A stretch of 64,000 bases of DNA from Sphingobacterium sp. UBA5670 (GCF_002420705.1 NZ_DIIM01000021.1:206934-270933), one strand, 5' to 3'; positions 25,541 through 35,500 are shown, counted from the stretch's first letter. Notes: a model not told the origin generated them from the sequence alone. Translations and numbers: made by a program.

Positions 25541-26964
25541 GGGGTTAAATCGACAGCTTTTTACTTTATTCCATCCTGCTTTCTTCCATTATCGATTCAT
25601 CAGAAACGAGATATTACACCTTTTCCATACAAAAACAAAAACTTCATATAATAAACATAATAACACTGAAGATCATAACAATAAATAGAAATAGAATACT
25701 TAAAAATATTATTTTAAAGCATTCCGTTGCTATTTGTTCAAATGATTCAAAACACCTCTATATTCCAGTAAGTAATGCAAAGGGAACAGCTTAAGACATC
25801 ATTTCGGATGCAATCTGTCAGCGGTGTATAACCCCTTGAAAATAATGTTCCTCTTTTGCATGACAGCCCCATTTTGATATCGAAACAGATATTTTCTCAT
25901 CGAATTTCAGCCCGTTTTTTGGTTGGTTTCAGCGCTTTCCTTAGGGTTAAACCACCGTCAATAGGGTCATTTTAATGACCAAACTCCAACTTTATCTGTT
26001 TTAAACAACACCGAAAACAAACGGCTCTAAATAAAATTATTAATCTTTATTTTACAAATACTTACAGTTCTTATATAAACAAAAAAAACAACCTTAAAGA
26101 AGTGGTAAATAAGCCATATCCATCATAAAATTGGTATGGATATAATTTTATCCACACCAATTTTTGCGATTAGCAAACATTTTAAACAGGTTGAATTATC
26201 TGTTTATACAATGCCCCATTTGCACACTTCCGCCGTCAATCACAATTTCAGATTAGACCTTTCAAAACCCAAATCCGCCACCTCTCACCTTAAGCATCAA
26301 AAATTGGTTATGCAGACATCCGGCGTTCAAAGCCGGTCGCTTTTTTCCAGGGTTTCAAGAAAGACTTGATGCATCCAGTACGTATGAGCAGAGCATTGCG
26401 GTTCTACTGGTCCGAACGAAAACTGACAGGACAATCACTGATTTTTTTGAACTATTTTGAACACTAAAGAACAGCACAACAAGCTCCCGTTCCCAATTAT
26501 TTAATTTGAGACCTTTTTAAAGCGAGATAAGACAACTTATATCGAAAGAACCTCACTTACCTTCCCCGACCTCATTAAGCCCTTATAGACGAACTAATCG
26601 AGTCGTAGATGGTAGAAGAAAAGACACTACAGGCCGCCACTTTTCATTTAACATCAATTTTAAGCGATTTAAGACAACATCTCTCAATTCCTTAAGGAAT
26701 CCACACTCCTGCCGAAATAACGCTTAGACGAGCCTAAAACAGCGGTAACGAACTTTTCCTCTCACACCTCTCCCAAGCAGCCACGGCACTATAAGTGATT
26801 TAAAGCAGCGAAAATACAGTCCACAGGTACAATAAAGCCTTTAAATACAGAATTATCAGCTAGAGATGCTAAAGAAAAAGAATAGTTAAATCAAAAAAAC
26901 ACAAAATGAAGGATCCAAAAAGAAAACAAACTCTTTTATTATATTTAGACTTTTCCAGAAAACT
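25541..26964. other. Gene-poor interval
   Basis: About 1.4 kb without a convincing gene; stop codons are frequent in all frames. It holds a strong hairpin (26127-26164), a short perfect hairpin GGTCATT-TT-AATGACC near 25965-25980, and three imperfect repeats of an AAGCGAnnTAAGACAAC-like block at about 26520, 26662 and 26787. It may be decayed sequence or contain an unrecognised RNA. A 77-codon ORF at 26136-26369 has no family signature. Confidence 0.5.
26127..26164. repeat. Strong isolated inverted repeat
   Basis: 16-base arms (26127-26142 and 26149-26164) with one mismatch and a 6-base loop; the right arm ends in a run of five T. It looks like an intrinsic terminator, yet it is about 590 bases past the Rrf2 stop, so it may end an unrecognised transcript. 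Confidence 0.45.
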
Positions 26965-27585
26965 ATGAGCAGTACTACATCAACACTAGGATCATTTCTA
27001 ACAACAGAATTAGGCAAGACAAGAAAAACCCGCAATATTATAATGGCCTTTTTCTTTGTTATATTCGCTTTTTTTTACGGATTCTTCCTTTTCACATTTT
27101 TCCAGAAATGGTCAGATAGCGACGACAGACTCACTTTTTTCTACAAGTCACTCCCTACCCTATCCTTTCTTTTTGTTTATTTAGGTTTTATATTTGGCCT
27201 TCTTATCTGGATAGTCTATATTAAATATCAAAAATTCATTCGCGCATTACAACGGTTAAACGATGCTGACCTGGAAATTTATCAACAATACACCAAGTGC
27301 TTGATCCGTATAAATGCTACTATTGCCCCTTATCTTTTCTGCGAAAATGAAATTCTGTTCTTTCCTTTCATCGGAGACAAAAACATCAGGGTGGATCAAA
27401 TTCACCGTATTGAAACGAAAATCATTCGGCATTCCCGCGGGCCAAACAGCTATCGCATTTTTTTCTACAACGAATTTAACAAAATCTATCAGGTGACAAC
27501 CCATCAGAAAGGTGCCTTTGATTTCCTACAGGAACAGCTTCGAAAGAAAAATAGCGATTTGATCATTGTAGCCAGAAATCGATAG
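26965..27585 (+). CDS. Two-helix membrane protein of unknown function
   Basis: 206 residues. I do not recognise the family. Visible: a short polar N-terminus with STTSTLGSF, two strong TM segments (about 27-47 and 67-89), then a soluble C-terminal domain (about 90-206) containing NATIAPYLFCENEILFFPF and a positively charged end. The profile (two helices, then a compact beta-rich region) is PH-like or bPH-domain-like, but this is only an impression. It lies in a gene-poor interval without obvious partners; the codon use looks normal for the window, so it is probably a real gene. Confidence 0.65.
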   Translation: MSSTTSTLGSFLTTELGKTRKTRNIIMAFFFVIFAFFYGFFLFTFFQKWSDSDDRLTFFYKSLPTLSFLFVYLGFIFGLLIWIVYIKYQKFIRALQRLNDADLEIYQQYTKCLIRINATIAPYLFCENEILFFPFIGDKNIRVDQIHRIETKIIRHSRGPNSYRIFFYNEFNKIYQVTTHQKGAFDFLQEQLRKKNSDLIIVARNR

Positions 27586-27641
27586 ACACATCAGTTCACC
27601 CAATCTCCGCTACACGACTGCCCCTGTTATTTCCCGAAGCA

Positions 27642-28121
27642 TTAACAACAAACATACTCTGCATAATTGCCCGATTCGGCAACATCCTTAATCACACGGT
27701 TACGCTCTTCAAGGAACCGGAGCATATATCTTTTGAGAAAGAGCCATTCTGCCAATCGTCCCAATAGACCAAGCGGAGCCCTGAAATTGAACACATCACG
27801 CATGAGTACACTACCTTCTTCGAGCTCCTCGAAGATATGCTGATGATCCATGGAATGAAACACCCCCTGAATCATCCGATCTTCGAAAAAACAAGGCTTT
27901 TCCATCGCAGTTATCCGAATGGTCAATGTTTGCTTTACACCAAGATGTTTCGCCTGCCAGCGGACCTGTTGTCCTGCTTCAATCAGCCCCGCCGTAACCC
28001 CTCCAATCGCTTTTTCTCCTGTTTTCTTTGTCGAATACATATGCAAATCAATACTGCGCGCCAAGTCAAAAACAACAGACAGGGGAGCTTCTATCACAGT
28101 ATCTAAAATAAGTTGCGGCAT
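27642..28121 (-). CDS. SRPBCC (polyketide-cyclase-like) ligand-binding protein
   Basis: 159 residues, about the size of a START-like helix-grip fold. The opening ILDTVIEAPLSVVFDLARSIDLH, the central WQAKHLGVKQTLTIRITAMEKP and MRDVFNFRAPLGLLGRLAEW, and the long C-terminal helix LKRYMLRFLEERNRVIK are typical of bacterial SRPBCC proteins that resemble the YbjN/SmeA-like cyclase group. Such proteins bind hydrophobic ligands; no catalytic residues can be named. It faces the two-helix membrane protein convergently with a 56-base gap. Confidence 0.78.
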   Translation of the reverse strand: MPQLILDTVIEAPLSVVFDLARSIDLHMYSTKKTGEKAIGGVTAGLIEAGQQVRWQAKHLGVKQTLTIRITAMEKPCFFEDRMIQGVFHSMDHQHIFEELEEGSVLMRDVFNFRAPLGLLGRLAEWLFLKRYMLRFLEERNRVIKDVAESGNYAEYVCC

Positions 28122-28637
28122 AACACTTTTATAATAAATTTGACGCTAATTTCGTAAAATTCAGGAATTTCTTTAGGATCGAGTACGAGAATTCTCTAAA
28201 TTGGCTACCATATCCGAAAGACGGCTAGACAATAATCATGATAACATTACTTCGATTCGAACAATCAGATTTAACTCCAAAAATCTGAAACAACGAAAAG
28301 CTGAAGTACAAATCTCTTTAAATTCAACAGCGGGATCTCGCGACGAAACATACCCGCATCAGCGCAGCCCACAATAAGGAGACCGGTTGCTCCTCGCGCC
28401 GTTCAACAAAATGTTTATAGGATTCGGCAATCCTACGAATCCAGCTACAGATTTCAACAAAATTTTCAAAAATAAATCTATAATTATCTATCAACAATGA
28501 CCTTATATTGCTATCGGAGCGCTAAAAAACAGGCCAAAGAATGCAAAAAAAAACCTTTGTTTGATTCCAACCATGATGACATCAAACAAAGGATCTTATA
28601 TTAACAGCACTTCAAAGACTAAATGCTTTCTTTCCTA
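28122..28637. other. Intergenic, 516 bases
   Basis: No coding potential seen on either strand. The right end holds the terminator of the cold-shock-domain gene (28554-28592). Confidence 0.5.
28554..28592 (-). terminator. Terminator of the CSD gene
   Basis: Perfect 12-bp stem (CCTTTGTTTGAT with ATCAAACAAAGG), 15-base loop, followed on the minus strand by a run of nine T. Confidence 0.8.
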
Positions 28638-29063
28638 TTAGTATTCAATCAATACTTCAGTGACCTGTGCTCCTTGTTTAGCACTTTTGAATTTAAACTT
28701 CACTTTTTGATTGAGGTTTAGTTTCTGTCCGACAAGACGATCATTGAAATAAATTGATTGCTGCGTATCATTGTCCCGAATGAATCCATAATTGGACTCT
28801 GTATTGTAGTGAACAACCTTTCCAAAAGAATAGTCATCCTGATGATTTGAGGACATGCTGGGACTTTCTCCTTCTTTCAATTTTATTGCAGGTCTATCAG
28901 AGATATTCCCATGTTCGTCAACATAAGCAAACAATTCTTCTAACGACTTCCCTTTGTCATTATTTGTTTTGTTGAATTCTTTTTTCTCAATTTTCTGTTG
29001 TTTTTTGAGTAGTTTCTTTTTTTCTCGTTCTTTTTTGTTAAATGTAATTTGGCTTTTGCTCAT
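28638..29063 (-). CDS. Cold-shock-domain protein with basic N-terminal extension
   Basis: 141 residues. A lysine/glutamate-rich helical N-terminus (about 8-40) precedes an S1-like cold shock domain (about 78-141): FGKVVHYNTESNYGFIRDND carries the RNP1-like N-Y-G-F-I motif, followed by SIYFNDRLVG in place of the usual RNP2 VFVH. It therefore lacks one aromatic of RNP2. Such proteins bind single-stranded RNA or DNA, often as RNA chaperones in the cytoplasm; the basic tail would strengthen nucleic-acid binding. It is monocistronic with a strong terminator. Confidence 0.85.
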   Translation of the reverse strand: MSKSQITFNKKEREKKKLLKKQQKIEKKEFNKTNNDKGKSLEELFAYVDEHGNISDRPAIKLKEGESPSMSSNHQDDYSFGKVVHYNTESNYGFIRDNDTQQSIYFNDRLVGQKLNLNQKVKFKFKSAKQGAQVTEVLIEY

Positions 29064-29437
29064 TCAATATGGATTAAAATAAAATGTTCCCGAAGAGGTT
29101 ACGGACCTTTAGAGCTTCGTTGAAAAGATAAAAATGCGAGGTATACTAAGGAGATAATTACAAAGATAAGAAAAATTCTTCAAAAATGGAATATCTAAAG
29201 ATCTTGTGCCCATAGATTTTAGGCTAGAACCAATCCGTTTCTTCGATTTTAAACAGTAAGGCAAATACTATCATCTTATTGGCTGAAAGTACTCTAGTTC
29301 GGCTTTTGGGCGCAACAAGCATTTTCGACCTTGGTCGATCTATACCCTACCCGGAAAACCAGATCGATTTCGAACACAAAAATTGAAAACTTTCATAAAA
29401 CAAAAAGATCATTTGGACGTTATTTTGAGAAAAAACT
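29064..29437. other. Intergenic, 374 bases
   Basis: Promoter region between two divergent genes. It contains a 14-base perfect palindrome, TCGACCTTGGTCGA (29325-29338), about 100 bases before the GNAT gene; otherwise nothing is recognised. Confidence 0.4.
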
Positions 29438-29719
29438 ATGGAAATAAGAAACATCGAAAGGGAAGACAGAGGCAATTTTATTGCAGAAGTTGAAGATAAT
29501 GAAGCTGGAATTTTAGAGTATACTTGGCAAAACGATCACGAGTTTTCTATTGATCATACGGAAGTCTACGACGAATATAAGGGAATGAGCGTGGGTAAGA
29601 AGCTGGTATTGGAAGCTGTCGATTATGCACGAAGGAACGATGCCAAAATTATCCCAAATTGTCCTTATGCAAAAGGGATTTTCGACAAAACAATAGCCTT
29701 TCAAGATGTATTAGCATAA
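29438..29719 (+). CDS. Small GNAT-like N-acetyltransferase (YidJ/GTNF type)
   Basis: 93 residues, a minimal GNAT of the NATD1/YjdJ type. Family features: GILEYTWQNDHEFSIDHTEV, the acetyl-CoA loop YKGMSVGKKLVLEAVDYAR, and IIPNCPYAKGIFDK with the cysteine conserved in this group. These small proteins acetylate unknown substrates in the cytoplasm. It is followed directly by a strong bidirectional terminator and is convergent with leuS. Confidence 0.85.
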   Translation: MEIRNIEREDRGNFIAEVEDNEAGILEYTWQNDHEFSIDHTEVYDEYKGMSVGKKLVLEAVDYARRNDAKIIPNCPYAKGIFDKTIAFQDVLA

Positions 29720-29756
29720 AAAAGCCGTTTTATCGAACTGATAAAACGGCTTTTTT
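29718..29756. terminator. Bidirectional terminator between the small GNAT gene and leuS
   Basis: A 17-bp perfect stem flanked by A and T runs (AAAAAAGCCGTTTTATC and its complement), loop GAACT. It serves both convergent genes. Confidence 0.88.
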
Positions 29757-29773
29757 CATAGTCTATTAGCAGG

Positions 29774-32557
29774 TTAAACTACAATATTGATTATTTTCCC
29801 TTTGACAAAAATAATCTTTTTGATTGCTTTCCCATCTAAATGCCGTTGTACATCAGCATGTGCTTTGATGGTATCTTCTACTGCTTTTTGATCTAAATCA
29901 AGTGCTAATGATAGATTGAATTTCATTTTACCATTGAAAGATACCGGATACGCGAATTCCGACTCAACTAAATATTCTGGTTTAAAGACAGGATATGAAG
30001 CGTACGAAAGCGTGCCCGCTTCATTTCCCAGCAGTGCCCACAGCTCTTCTGTGATATGTGGCGCATAAGGCTGGAGAATGACCACCAATTGTTCCAATAT
30101 TTGTCGTTTATTGCACTTCAGATCCGTCAATTCATTGACACAGATCATAAAGGCTGATACGGAAGTATTGAAAGAAAAACGCTCAATATCTTCTTCTACC
30201 TTTTTGATAATTTTATGTAAAGCTTTAAATTCTGCTTTAGATGGATCGCCATCAGAAACATTGAAATTACCTTCAGCGTCGTGGAAAAGACGCCATACTT
30301 TACGCAAGAACTTATAAACCCCTTCAATACCATTGGTATTCCAAGGCTTAGCTTGCTCCAGAGGCCCCAAAAACATTTCATATAGACGCAATGTATCTGC
30401 CCCATAAGATTCAATAATATCATCCGGATTGACCACATTGAATTTGGATTTTGACATTTTCTCGACCTCACTGCCGCAGATATATTTACCATTTTCCAAT
30501 ACAAATTCAGCATTGGCAAAGTCCGGCCTGAAGTTTTTGAATTTTTCTAAATCCAACATGTCATTGGAGACGATATTAACGTCTACATGCAAGGGAATTG
30601 TTTGATAATCGTTTCTCAAACCATAGGAGACGAATTGGCTGGTACCTCTGCCCTCTTCATCAAGCACGCGGTATACAAAATTTGAACGTCCTTGAATCAT
30701 TCCTTGATTAATCAACTTACGGAATGGTTCTTCCTCATTCTGGTAACCTAAATCTTTTAAAAACTTGTTCCAAAAACGCGAATATAATAGGTGCCCTGTA
30801 GCATGTTCAGAGCCTCCAATATATAAATCCACTGCTTTCCAATAATCTACAGCTTCTTTGGACGCAAAATCACCTTCATTCTTCGGATCCATATACCTAA
30901 ACCAATACCACGAAGAACCTGCCCATCCTGGCATGGTGCTCAACTCATATTCGTATTGATCTTCATATTTCCAATCTTTGGCTCTACCTAAAGGAGGTTC
31001 TCCGGATTCTGTTGGCAAATATTTATCCACCTCTGGTAACAATAGCGGTAGTTCTTCCTCCTTAATTAAATAAGGTAATCCATTTTTAAAGTAAACGGGC
31101 ACCGGCTCCCCCCAATAGCGCTGACGACCAAAAATAGCATCGCGCATGCGGAAGTTTATTTTCGCCTTACCCAATTTAAGCTCCTCTAATTTTGCAATTA
31201 AAGCTGGTACAGCCTCTTGATAAGTCATACCATTGATAAAATCGGAATTGATATATTTCCCATCCTTATTAGGGTCGGCTTCTTCTTCAATATTTTGTGA
31301 ATCAGAAATAGGAATAATTTCTAGGTCGAAATGTTTGGCAAAAACATAGTCACGTTGATCGCCACTAGGAACAGCCATAACGGCACCTGTACCGTATCCT
31401 GCAAGGACATAATCCGCAATCCAAATTTGTACATTTTGTCCTGAAATCGGATGCTTGGCGTAGGAACCTGTAAAAGCTCCTGAAACTGTTTTTGTATCGG
31501 CCATACGATCCAATTCAGATTTTTTTGCCGTCTTCTCGATATAGGCATCAACTTCAGCTTGCTGTTCAGGAGTTGTCAATGCGGCGACCAATTCATGTTC
31601 GGGTGCCAAAACAACAAATGAAACACCAAATATAGTATCTACACGCGTTGTGAAAACTTCGATGGCCGTATCTAATTGCGGTAACGGGAATTTCACAGAG
31701 GCACCGACCGATTTTCCGATCCAGTTTCTTTGCATTTCAACTAATGGTTCTGGCCAATCAACCGTATCCAATCCGCTTAACAAGCGATCAGCATAGGCTG
31801 TAATACGCATAGACCATTGCATCATCTTCTTTTGCTCAACCGGATAACCTCCACGCTCAGAAACACCATTGATTACCTCGTCGTTTGCCAATACTGTACC
31901 TAAAGCGGCACACCAGTTTACAGTACTTTCTCGTAAATAAGCAATCCGATATTTCAGCAACTCACGTTGTTGTTTTTCTTCATCAAAAGATTTCCATTCT
32001 TCGGCGCTGAATTCTAAAACATCTTCATCAGAAACCGCTGTAATGGAAGCAGAGCCACTCGCAGCAAACCTTGCTATCAATGTTTCGATCGGTTCAGCTT
32101 TATCTGATTCTTTATTATACCAAGAATCAAACAATCTCATAAAAATCCACTGCGTCCATTTGTAATATGCGGGATCGGAAGTACGTACTTCGCGGCTCCA
32201 ATCATAAGAGAATCCAATGTTATCCATTTGTTCCCGATAACGATTAATATTCACCTCGGTCGTAACAGCAGGATGCTGCCCAGTCTGAATGGCGTATTGC
32301 TCTGCAGGAAGACCAAAAGAATCATAGCCCATCGGATGCAATACATTGAAACCTTTCAAACGTTTATATCTTGAAAAGATGTCCGAAGCAATATATCCCA
32401 GGGGGTGACCAACGTGCAATCCAGCTCCGGAAGGATAAGGAAACATATCCAATACATAGTATTTTGGCTTTTGATGCGAATCAGATGTTTTATACGTTTG
32501 GTGATCCGCCCAAAACTTTTGCCACTTTTTCTCTAATGATTTGTGATTATACTCCAT
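29774..32557 (-). CDS. leuS: Leucyl-tRNA synthetase
   Basis: 927 residues; charges tRNA-Leu. The HIGH motif appears as HVGH (48-51) after YPSGAGL, and the KMSKS loop as KMSKS near 700. The CP1 editing domain lies between about 220 and 420 (with the T-rich and DYVLAGYGTGAVMAVP segments). A region at about 140-190 with a Ser/Glu-rich insert makes the protein longer than E. coli LeuRS, as in other Bacteroidota. The C-terminal anticodon-binding and leucine-specific regions are complete. It is convergent with the small GNAT gene and divergent from ftsX. Confidence 0.97.
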   Translation of the reverse strand: MEYNHKSLEKKWQKFWADHQTYKTSDSHQKPKYYVLDMFPYPSGAGLHVGHPLGYIASDIFSRYKRLKGFNVLHPMGYDSFGLPAEQYAIQTGQHPAVTTEVNINRYREQMDNIGFSYDWSREVRTSDPAYYKWTQWIFMRLFDSWYNKESDKAEPIETLIARFAASGSASITAVSDEDVLEFSAEEWKSFDEEKQQRELLKYRIAYLRESTVNWCAALGTVLANDEVINGVSERGGYPVEQKKMMQWSMRITAYADRLLSGLDTVDWPEPLVEMQRNWIGKSVGASVKFPLPQLDTAIEVFTTRVDTIFGVSFVVLAPEHELVAALTTPEQQAEVDAYIEKTAKKSELDRMADTKTVSGAFTGSYAKHPISGQNVQIWIADYVLAGYGTGAVMAVPSGDQRDYVFAKHFDLEIIPISDSQNIEEEADPNKDGKYINSDFINGMTYQEAVPALIAKLEELKLGKAKINFRMRDAIFGRQRYWGEPVPVYFKNGLPYLIKEEELPLLLPEVDKYLPTESGEPPLGRAKDWKYEDQYEYELSTMPGWAGSSWYWFRYMDPKNEGDFASKEAVDYWKAVDLYIGGSEHATGHLLYSRFWNKFLKDLGYQNEEEPFRKLINQGMIQGRSNFVYRVLDEEGRGTSQFVSYGLRNDYQTIPLHVDVNIVSNDMLDLEKFKNFRPDFANAEFVLENGKYICGSEVEKMSKSKFNVVNPDDIIESYGADTLRLYEMFLGPLEQAKPWNTNGIEGVYKFLRKVWRLFHDAEGNFNVSDGDPSKAEFKALHKIIKKVEEDIERFSFNTSVSAFMICVNELTDLKCNKRQILEQLVVILQPYAPHITEELWALLGNEAGTLSYASYPVFKPEYLVESEFAYPVSFNGKMKFNLSLALDLDQKAVEDTIKAHADVQRHLDGKAIKKIIFVKGKIINIVV

Positions 32558-32775
32558 TTTTATTCGTAAGGAATTTTTATGACTTGCGAAATTACGATTT
32601 TAATACCGAAATGTGATAAAAGTTTTGTAGTTTGAACAATAAATTATAGTATTGAAAAGTTATTTAAACATAGATAGAAAACGAAGTTCGAATTGATTTT
32701 ATCAAAGTAATTACAAGATTAATTCGAAATCTTCCAACTCAAATAGTTACTTTCGCAAATAAATTTTTGCTTATT

Positions 32776-33654
32776 ATGTCAGAATACGAATTAAGCACAC
32801 AAAAAAGAAAAACAAAATCTGTATATGTATCTACGGTTATCAGTATTGCACTTGTGCTATTGGTAACAGGTATGTTGGGATTACTCTTGGTGCACGCTAA
32901 AAATCTTTCGAAATACGTTAAAGAAAATATTGTCTTAAATGTCATCGTCAATGATGGCACTAGTGAAGGTGATGTACTGTCCTTGCAAAAAGACCTTGAG
33001 AAGGATCCGTACGTACTACGTACTGAATATATCAGCAAAGAATTAGCTGCAAAAAATTTAAAAGAAGATCTTGGTGAAGATTTCGTACAATATCTGGGGC
33101 ATAACCCACTACTACCCTCTTTGGATGTTTACATGAAGGAGAATTATGCGAATACAGATAGTATCAAAACTTTTATTGAGAAGATCTCCAAAAACAATAA
33201 GATCAAAGAGGTCGTATATCAGGAATCACTGATTGACATGGTCAACAAAAACGTGCGTATTATCGGTATGATTGTTTTGGCTTTTGCTGTGATCCTACTC
33301 ATCATCGCCGTAGCTTTAATCAACAATACCATCCGTCTTGCAATTTACTCACAGCGTTTTCTGATCAAAAGTATGCAACTTATTGGAGCGACTAAGAACT
33401 TTATCCGCAGACCATTTATAACTTATGGCATCATTCATGGTTTACTGGGATCTTTGATCGCGATTTTACTTCTCATTTTAACGCTTAAGTTTGGGCAGCA
33501 GCAGATACCTGAACTGGTCTTTTTACGCAACTGGTTTGAATTTGCAGTGATCTTTTTAGGCGTAATCCTAATTGGGATTCTCATTTCGGGACTCAGCACC
33601 TACTTCGCGGTGACAAAATACTTAAAGGCACAATCTAACGATTTATACAGATAA
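32776..33654 (+). CDS. ftsX: FtsX-like cell division permease
   Basis: 292 residues from the ATG at 32776; an upstream TTG gives a three-residue extension that is probably not used. One N-terminal TM (about 18-40), an extracytoplasmic domain (about 41-160) and three C-terminal TMs (about 165-290) reproduce the FtsX topology; VISIALVLLVTGMLGLLL and the later INNTIRLAIYSQRFLIKSMQLIGATKNFIRRPF are the typical conserved parts. With FtsE, FtsX regulates peptidoglycan hydrolases at the septum. FtsE is not in this window. It begins a tight operon: the DUF3098 gene starts three bases after its stop. Confidence 0.92.
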   Translation: MSEYELSTQKRKTKSVYVSTVISIALVLLVTGMLGLLLVHAKNLSKYVKENIVLNVIVNDGTSEGDVLSLQKDLEKDPYVLRTEYISKELAAKNLKEDLGEDFVQYLGHNPLLPSLDVYMKENYANTDSIKTFIEKISKNNKIKEVVYQESLIDMVNKNVRIIGMIVLAFAVILLIIAVALINNTIRLAIYSQRFLIKSMQLIGATKNFIRRPFITYGIIHGLLGSLIAILLLILTLKFGQQQIPELVFLRNWFEFAVIFLGVILIGILISGLSTYFAVTKYLKAQSNDLYR

Positions 33655-33657
33655 AAA

Positions 33658-33897
33658 ATGGCTCAAATAAAGAAATCTACTGAATCAGTCAATAAAGGTT
33701 CATTTGTATTCTCCAAAGTAAATTACCAACTTTTTATAGCTAGTTTAGCTGTTGTCATTATTGGCTTTGCATTGATGTCGGGTGAAACTGATATTTATAG
33801 TTTTACCAAGATTACCTTAGCCCCTATTGTTGTTGTTCTCGGGTTTGCGATAGGATTCGCAGCAATTCTGTACCGCCCAAAAAACAAATCCAACTAA
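33658..33897 (+). CDS. DUF3098 small membrane protein
   Basis: 79 residues with two TM helices (about 24-43 and 55-72). The opening and the NYQLFIASLAVVIIGFALMSG segment, with a loop and then ITLAPIVVVLGFAIGFAAI, match DUF3098, which in Bacteroidota sits between ftsX and uppP. Its function is unknown; conserved position suggests a role in cell-envelope or division. It is tightly spaced in the operon (3 bases after ftsX, 22 before uppP). Confidence 0.85.
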   Translation: MAQIKKSTESVNKGSFVFSKVNYQLFIASLAVVIIGFALMSGETDIYSFTKITLAPIVVVLGFAIGFAAILYRPKNKSN

Positions 33898-33919
33898 AGC
33901 ATAATCTTATTTTAAACTG

Positions 33920-34714
33920 ATGTCTATTATTGAAGCTATCATCCTTGCTATTATTGAAGGATTAACGGAGTTTTTGCCTGTTTCTTCGACAGGTCACATG
34001 ATCATTGCTACTGCCTTAATGGGTATTCAACCATCAGCATTTGTCAAATTATTTACGATTGTCATCCAGCTGGGAACGATATTATCGGTTCTCGTACTAT
34101 ACTACAAACGTTTTTTTAAAACGCTTTCTTTTTATTACAAATTGATCATCGCAGCTATTCCAGCTTCGATCCTAGGTTTGTTGTTCAACGATTATATTGA
34201 TGCACTATTAGAGAGCCCTTTAATGGTTGCAGTGATGTTAGTGGTCGGTGGTCTGGTGTTGCTTTTTGTAGACAAGTGGTTCAACAAACCAACTGTAGAA
34301 GATTCAGACAAGGTTTCCTACAAACAGGCTTTTATGATCGGTATATATCAATGTCTGGCATTGATCCCGGGCACATCAAGATCTGCAAGTACGATTATTG
34401 GCGGTATGGCCGAAAAATTAACGCGTAAAGCAGCGGCGGAATTCTCCTTTTTCCTCGCTTTGCCGATGATGTTTGGTGCTTCAGCAGTAAAACTTTTGAA
34501 GTTTTTCAAGGAGGGGAACACCTTTACTGGCGAAGAGCTTAATTTACTCATCATAGGAAATCTAATTGGTTTTGTTGTTGCGATTGTTGCCATTAAGTCC
34601 TTTATTGGCTTTTTGACCAAATATGGTTTTAAAGCATTTGGTTGGTACCGAATCATCATTGGTGTTATTATTCTCGCCCTTCTGCTTTCGGGTCATAGTT
34701 TACAAATTATCTAA
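33920..34714 (+). CDS. uppP: Undecaprenyl-diphosphatase
   Basis: 264 residues, about eight TM helices. Both catalytic motifs are present: GLTEFLPVSSTGHMII near the N-terminus and PGTSRSASTIIGG in the centre. It dephosphorylates undecaprenyl diphosphate to recycle the lipid carrier for peptidoglycan, at the outer face of the inner membrane. The gene is the third of the ftsX set and is followed after eight bases by truB. Confidence 0.95.
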   Translation: MSIIEAIILAIIEGLTEFLPVSSTGHMIIATALMGIQPSAFVKLFTIVIQLGTILSVLVLYYKRFFKTLSFYYKLIIAAIPASILGLLFNDYIDALLESPLMVAVMLVVGGLVLLFVDKWFNKPTVEDSDKVSYKQAFMIGIYQCLALIPGTSRSASTIIGGMAEKLTRKAAAEFSFFLALPMMFGASAVKLLKFFKEGNTFTGEELNLLIIGNLIGFVVAIVAIKSFIGFLTKYGFKAFGWYRIIIGVIILALLLSGHSLQII

Positions 34715-34722
34715 AATCTTCG

Positions 34723-35445
34723 ATGGAAAATATAGAGGTTAGTGAAAATTCCGCGAAGTTCAACTTTGCCGAAGGAGAAATGCTGTTGATTGATAAACCT
34801 TTAACATGGACAAGTTTTGACGTTGTTGGTAAAGTTAGAAACTCCATCAAACCGTTAAAATTAAAAGTCGGTCACGCGGGAACTTTAGATCCGCTTGCGA
34901 CCGGCTTACTTATTGTTTGCACAGGCAAACTCACAAAAAAAATTGACAGCTACCAAGCTGAGGACAAAGAATACACTGGTTCGATCACACTGGGAGCTAC
35001 AACGCCTTCTTATGATCTGGAAACAGAAATTGATGAAACCTTTGCAATCGATCATATTACGAAGGAAATGATCCTTGAAGCTGCGAAATCCTTTGAAGGA
35101 GATATTCAGCAATTTCCACCAGCCCACTCGGCTATTAAAATAAATGGCGAACGCGTGTATGAAAAAGCCCGACGAGGCGAAGAAGTTGAAATAAAATCCC
35201 GTCAAGTACGTATTAATAGCTTTCTGATTGAAAAAATCGAACTTCCCAACGTGTATTTTCGTATCTCCTGTTCAAAAGGAACCTACATCAGATCACTGGC
35301 TTATGACTTTGGAAAAGTCTTACAGAGCGGCTCTCATCTGAGTTCTTTAAGACGCACCAAAAGCGGGGATTATAAAGTCGAAAATGCATGGAATCTAGAA
35401 CAACTTATCGCTGAAATAAAACGTCATAAAGAAATCATTAAATAA
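34723..35445 (+). CDS. truB: tRNA pseudouridine(55) synthase
   Basis: 240 residues. The TruB core is intact: LLIDKPLTWTSFDVVGKVRN (about 21-40) and KVGHAGTLDPLATGLL with catalytic Asp56, plus YTGSITLGATTPSYDLE and a C-terminal RIS-CSKGTYIRSLAYDFG stretch. It forms pseudouridine at position 55 of the tRNA T-loop. The C-terminal PUA domain is short or absent, as in many Bacteroidota. Tightly linked to uppP. Confidence 0.95.
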   Translation: MENIEVSENSAKFNFAEGEMLLIDKPLTWTSFDVVGKVRNSIKPLKLKVGHAGTLDPLATGLLIVCTGKLTKKIDSYQAEDKEYTGSITLGATTPSYDLETEIDETFAIDHITKEMILEAAKSFEGDIQQFPPAHSAIKINGERVYEKARRGEEVEIKSRQVRINSFLIEKIELPNVYFRISCSKGTYIRSLAYDFGKVLQSGSHLSSLRRTKSGDYKVENAWNLEQLIAEIKRHKEIIK

Positions 35446-35477
35446 CTTTACCACCCCATTTTATTGATTCTTTATCT

Positions 35478-35485
35478 TATTTTTG
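35478..35485 (+). promoter_or_regulatory. Candidate -7 box of ribF
   Basis: TATTTTTG in the 55-base truB-ribF gap, 15 bases before the ribF ATG. It suggests an extra promoter, although no matching TTG is seen. Confidence 0.35.
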
Positions 35486-35500
35486 CAAAAACTCCTATAA

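Noticed and set aside
26136..26369. 77-codon ORF in the gene-poor interval
   Set aside because: No family signature, no ribosome site, and it overlaps a hairpin; the composition is that of non-coding sequence.
28240..28260. TTCGATTCGAA-like run as a tRNA T-loop
   Set aside because: No acceptor stem, anticodon arm or CCA pattern around it.
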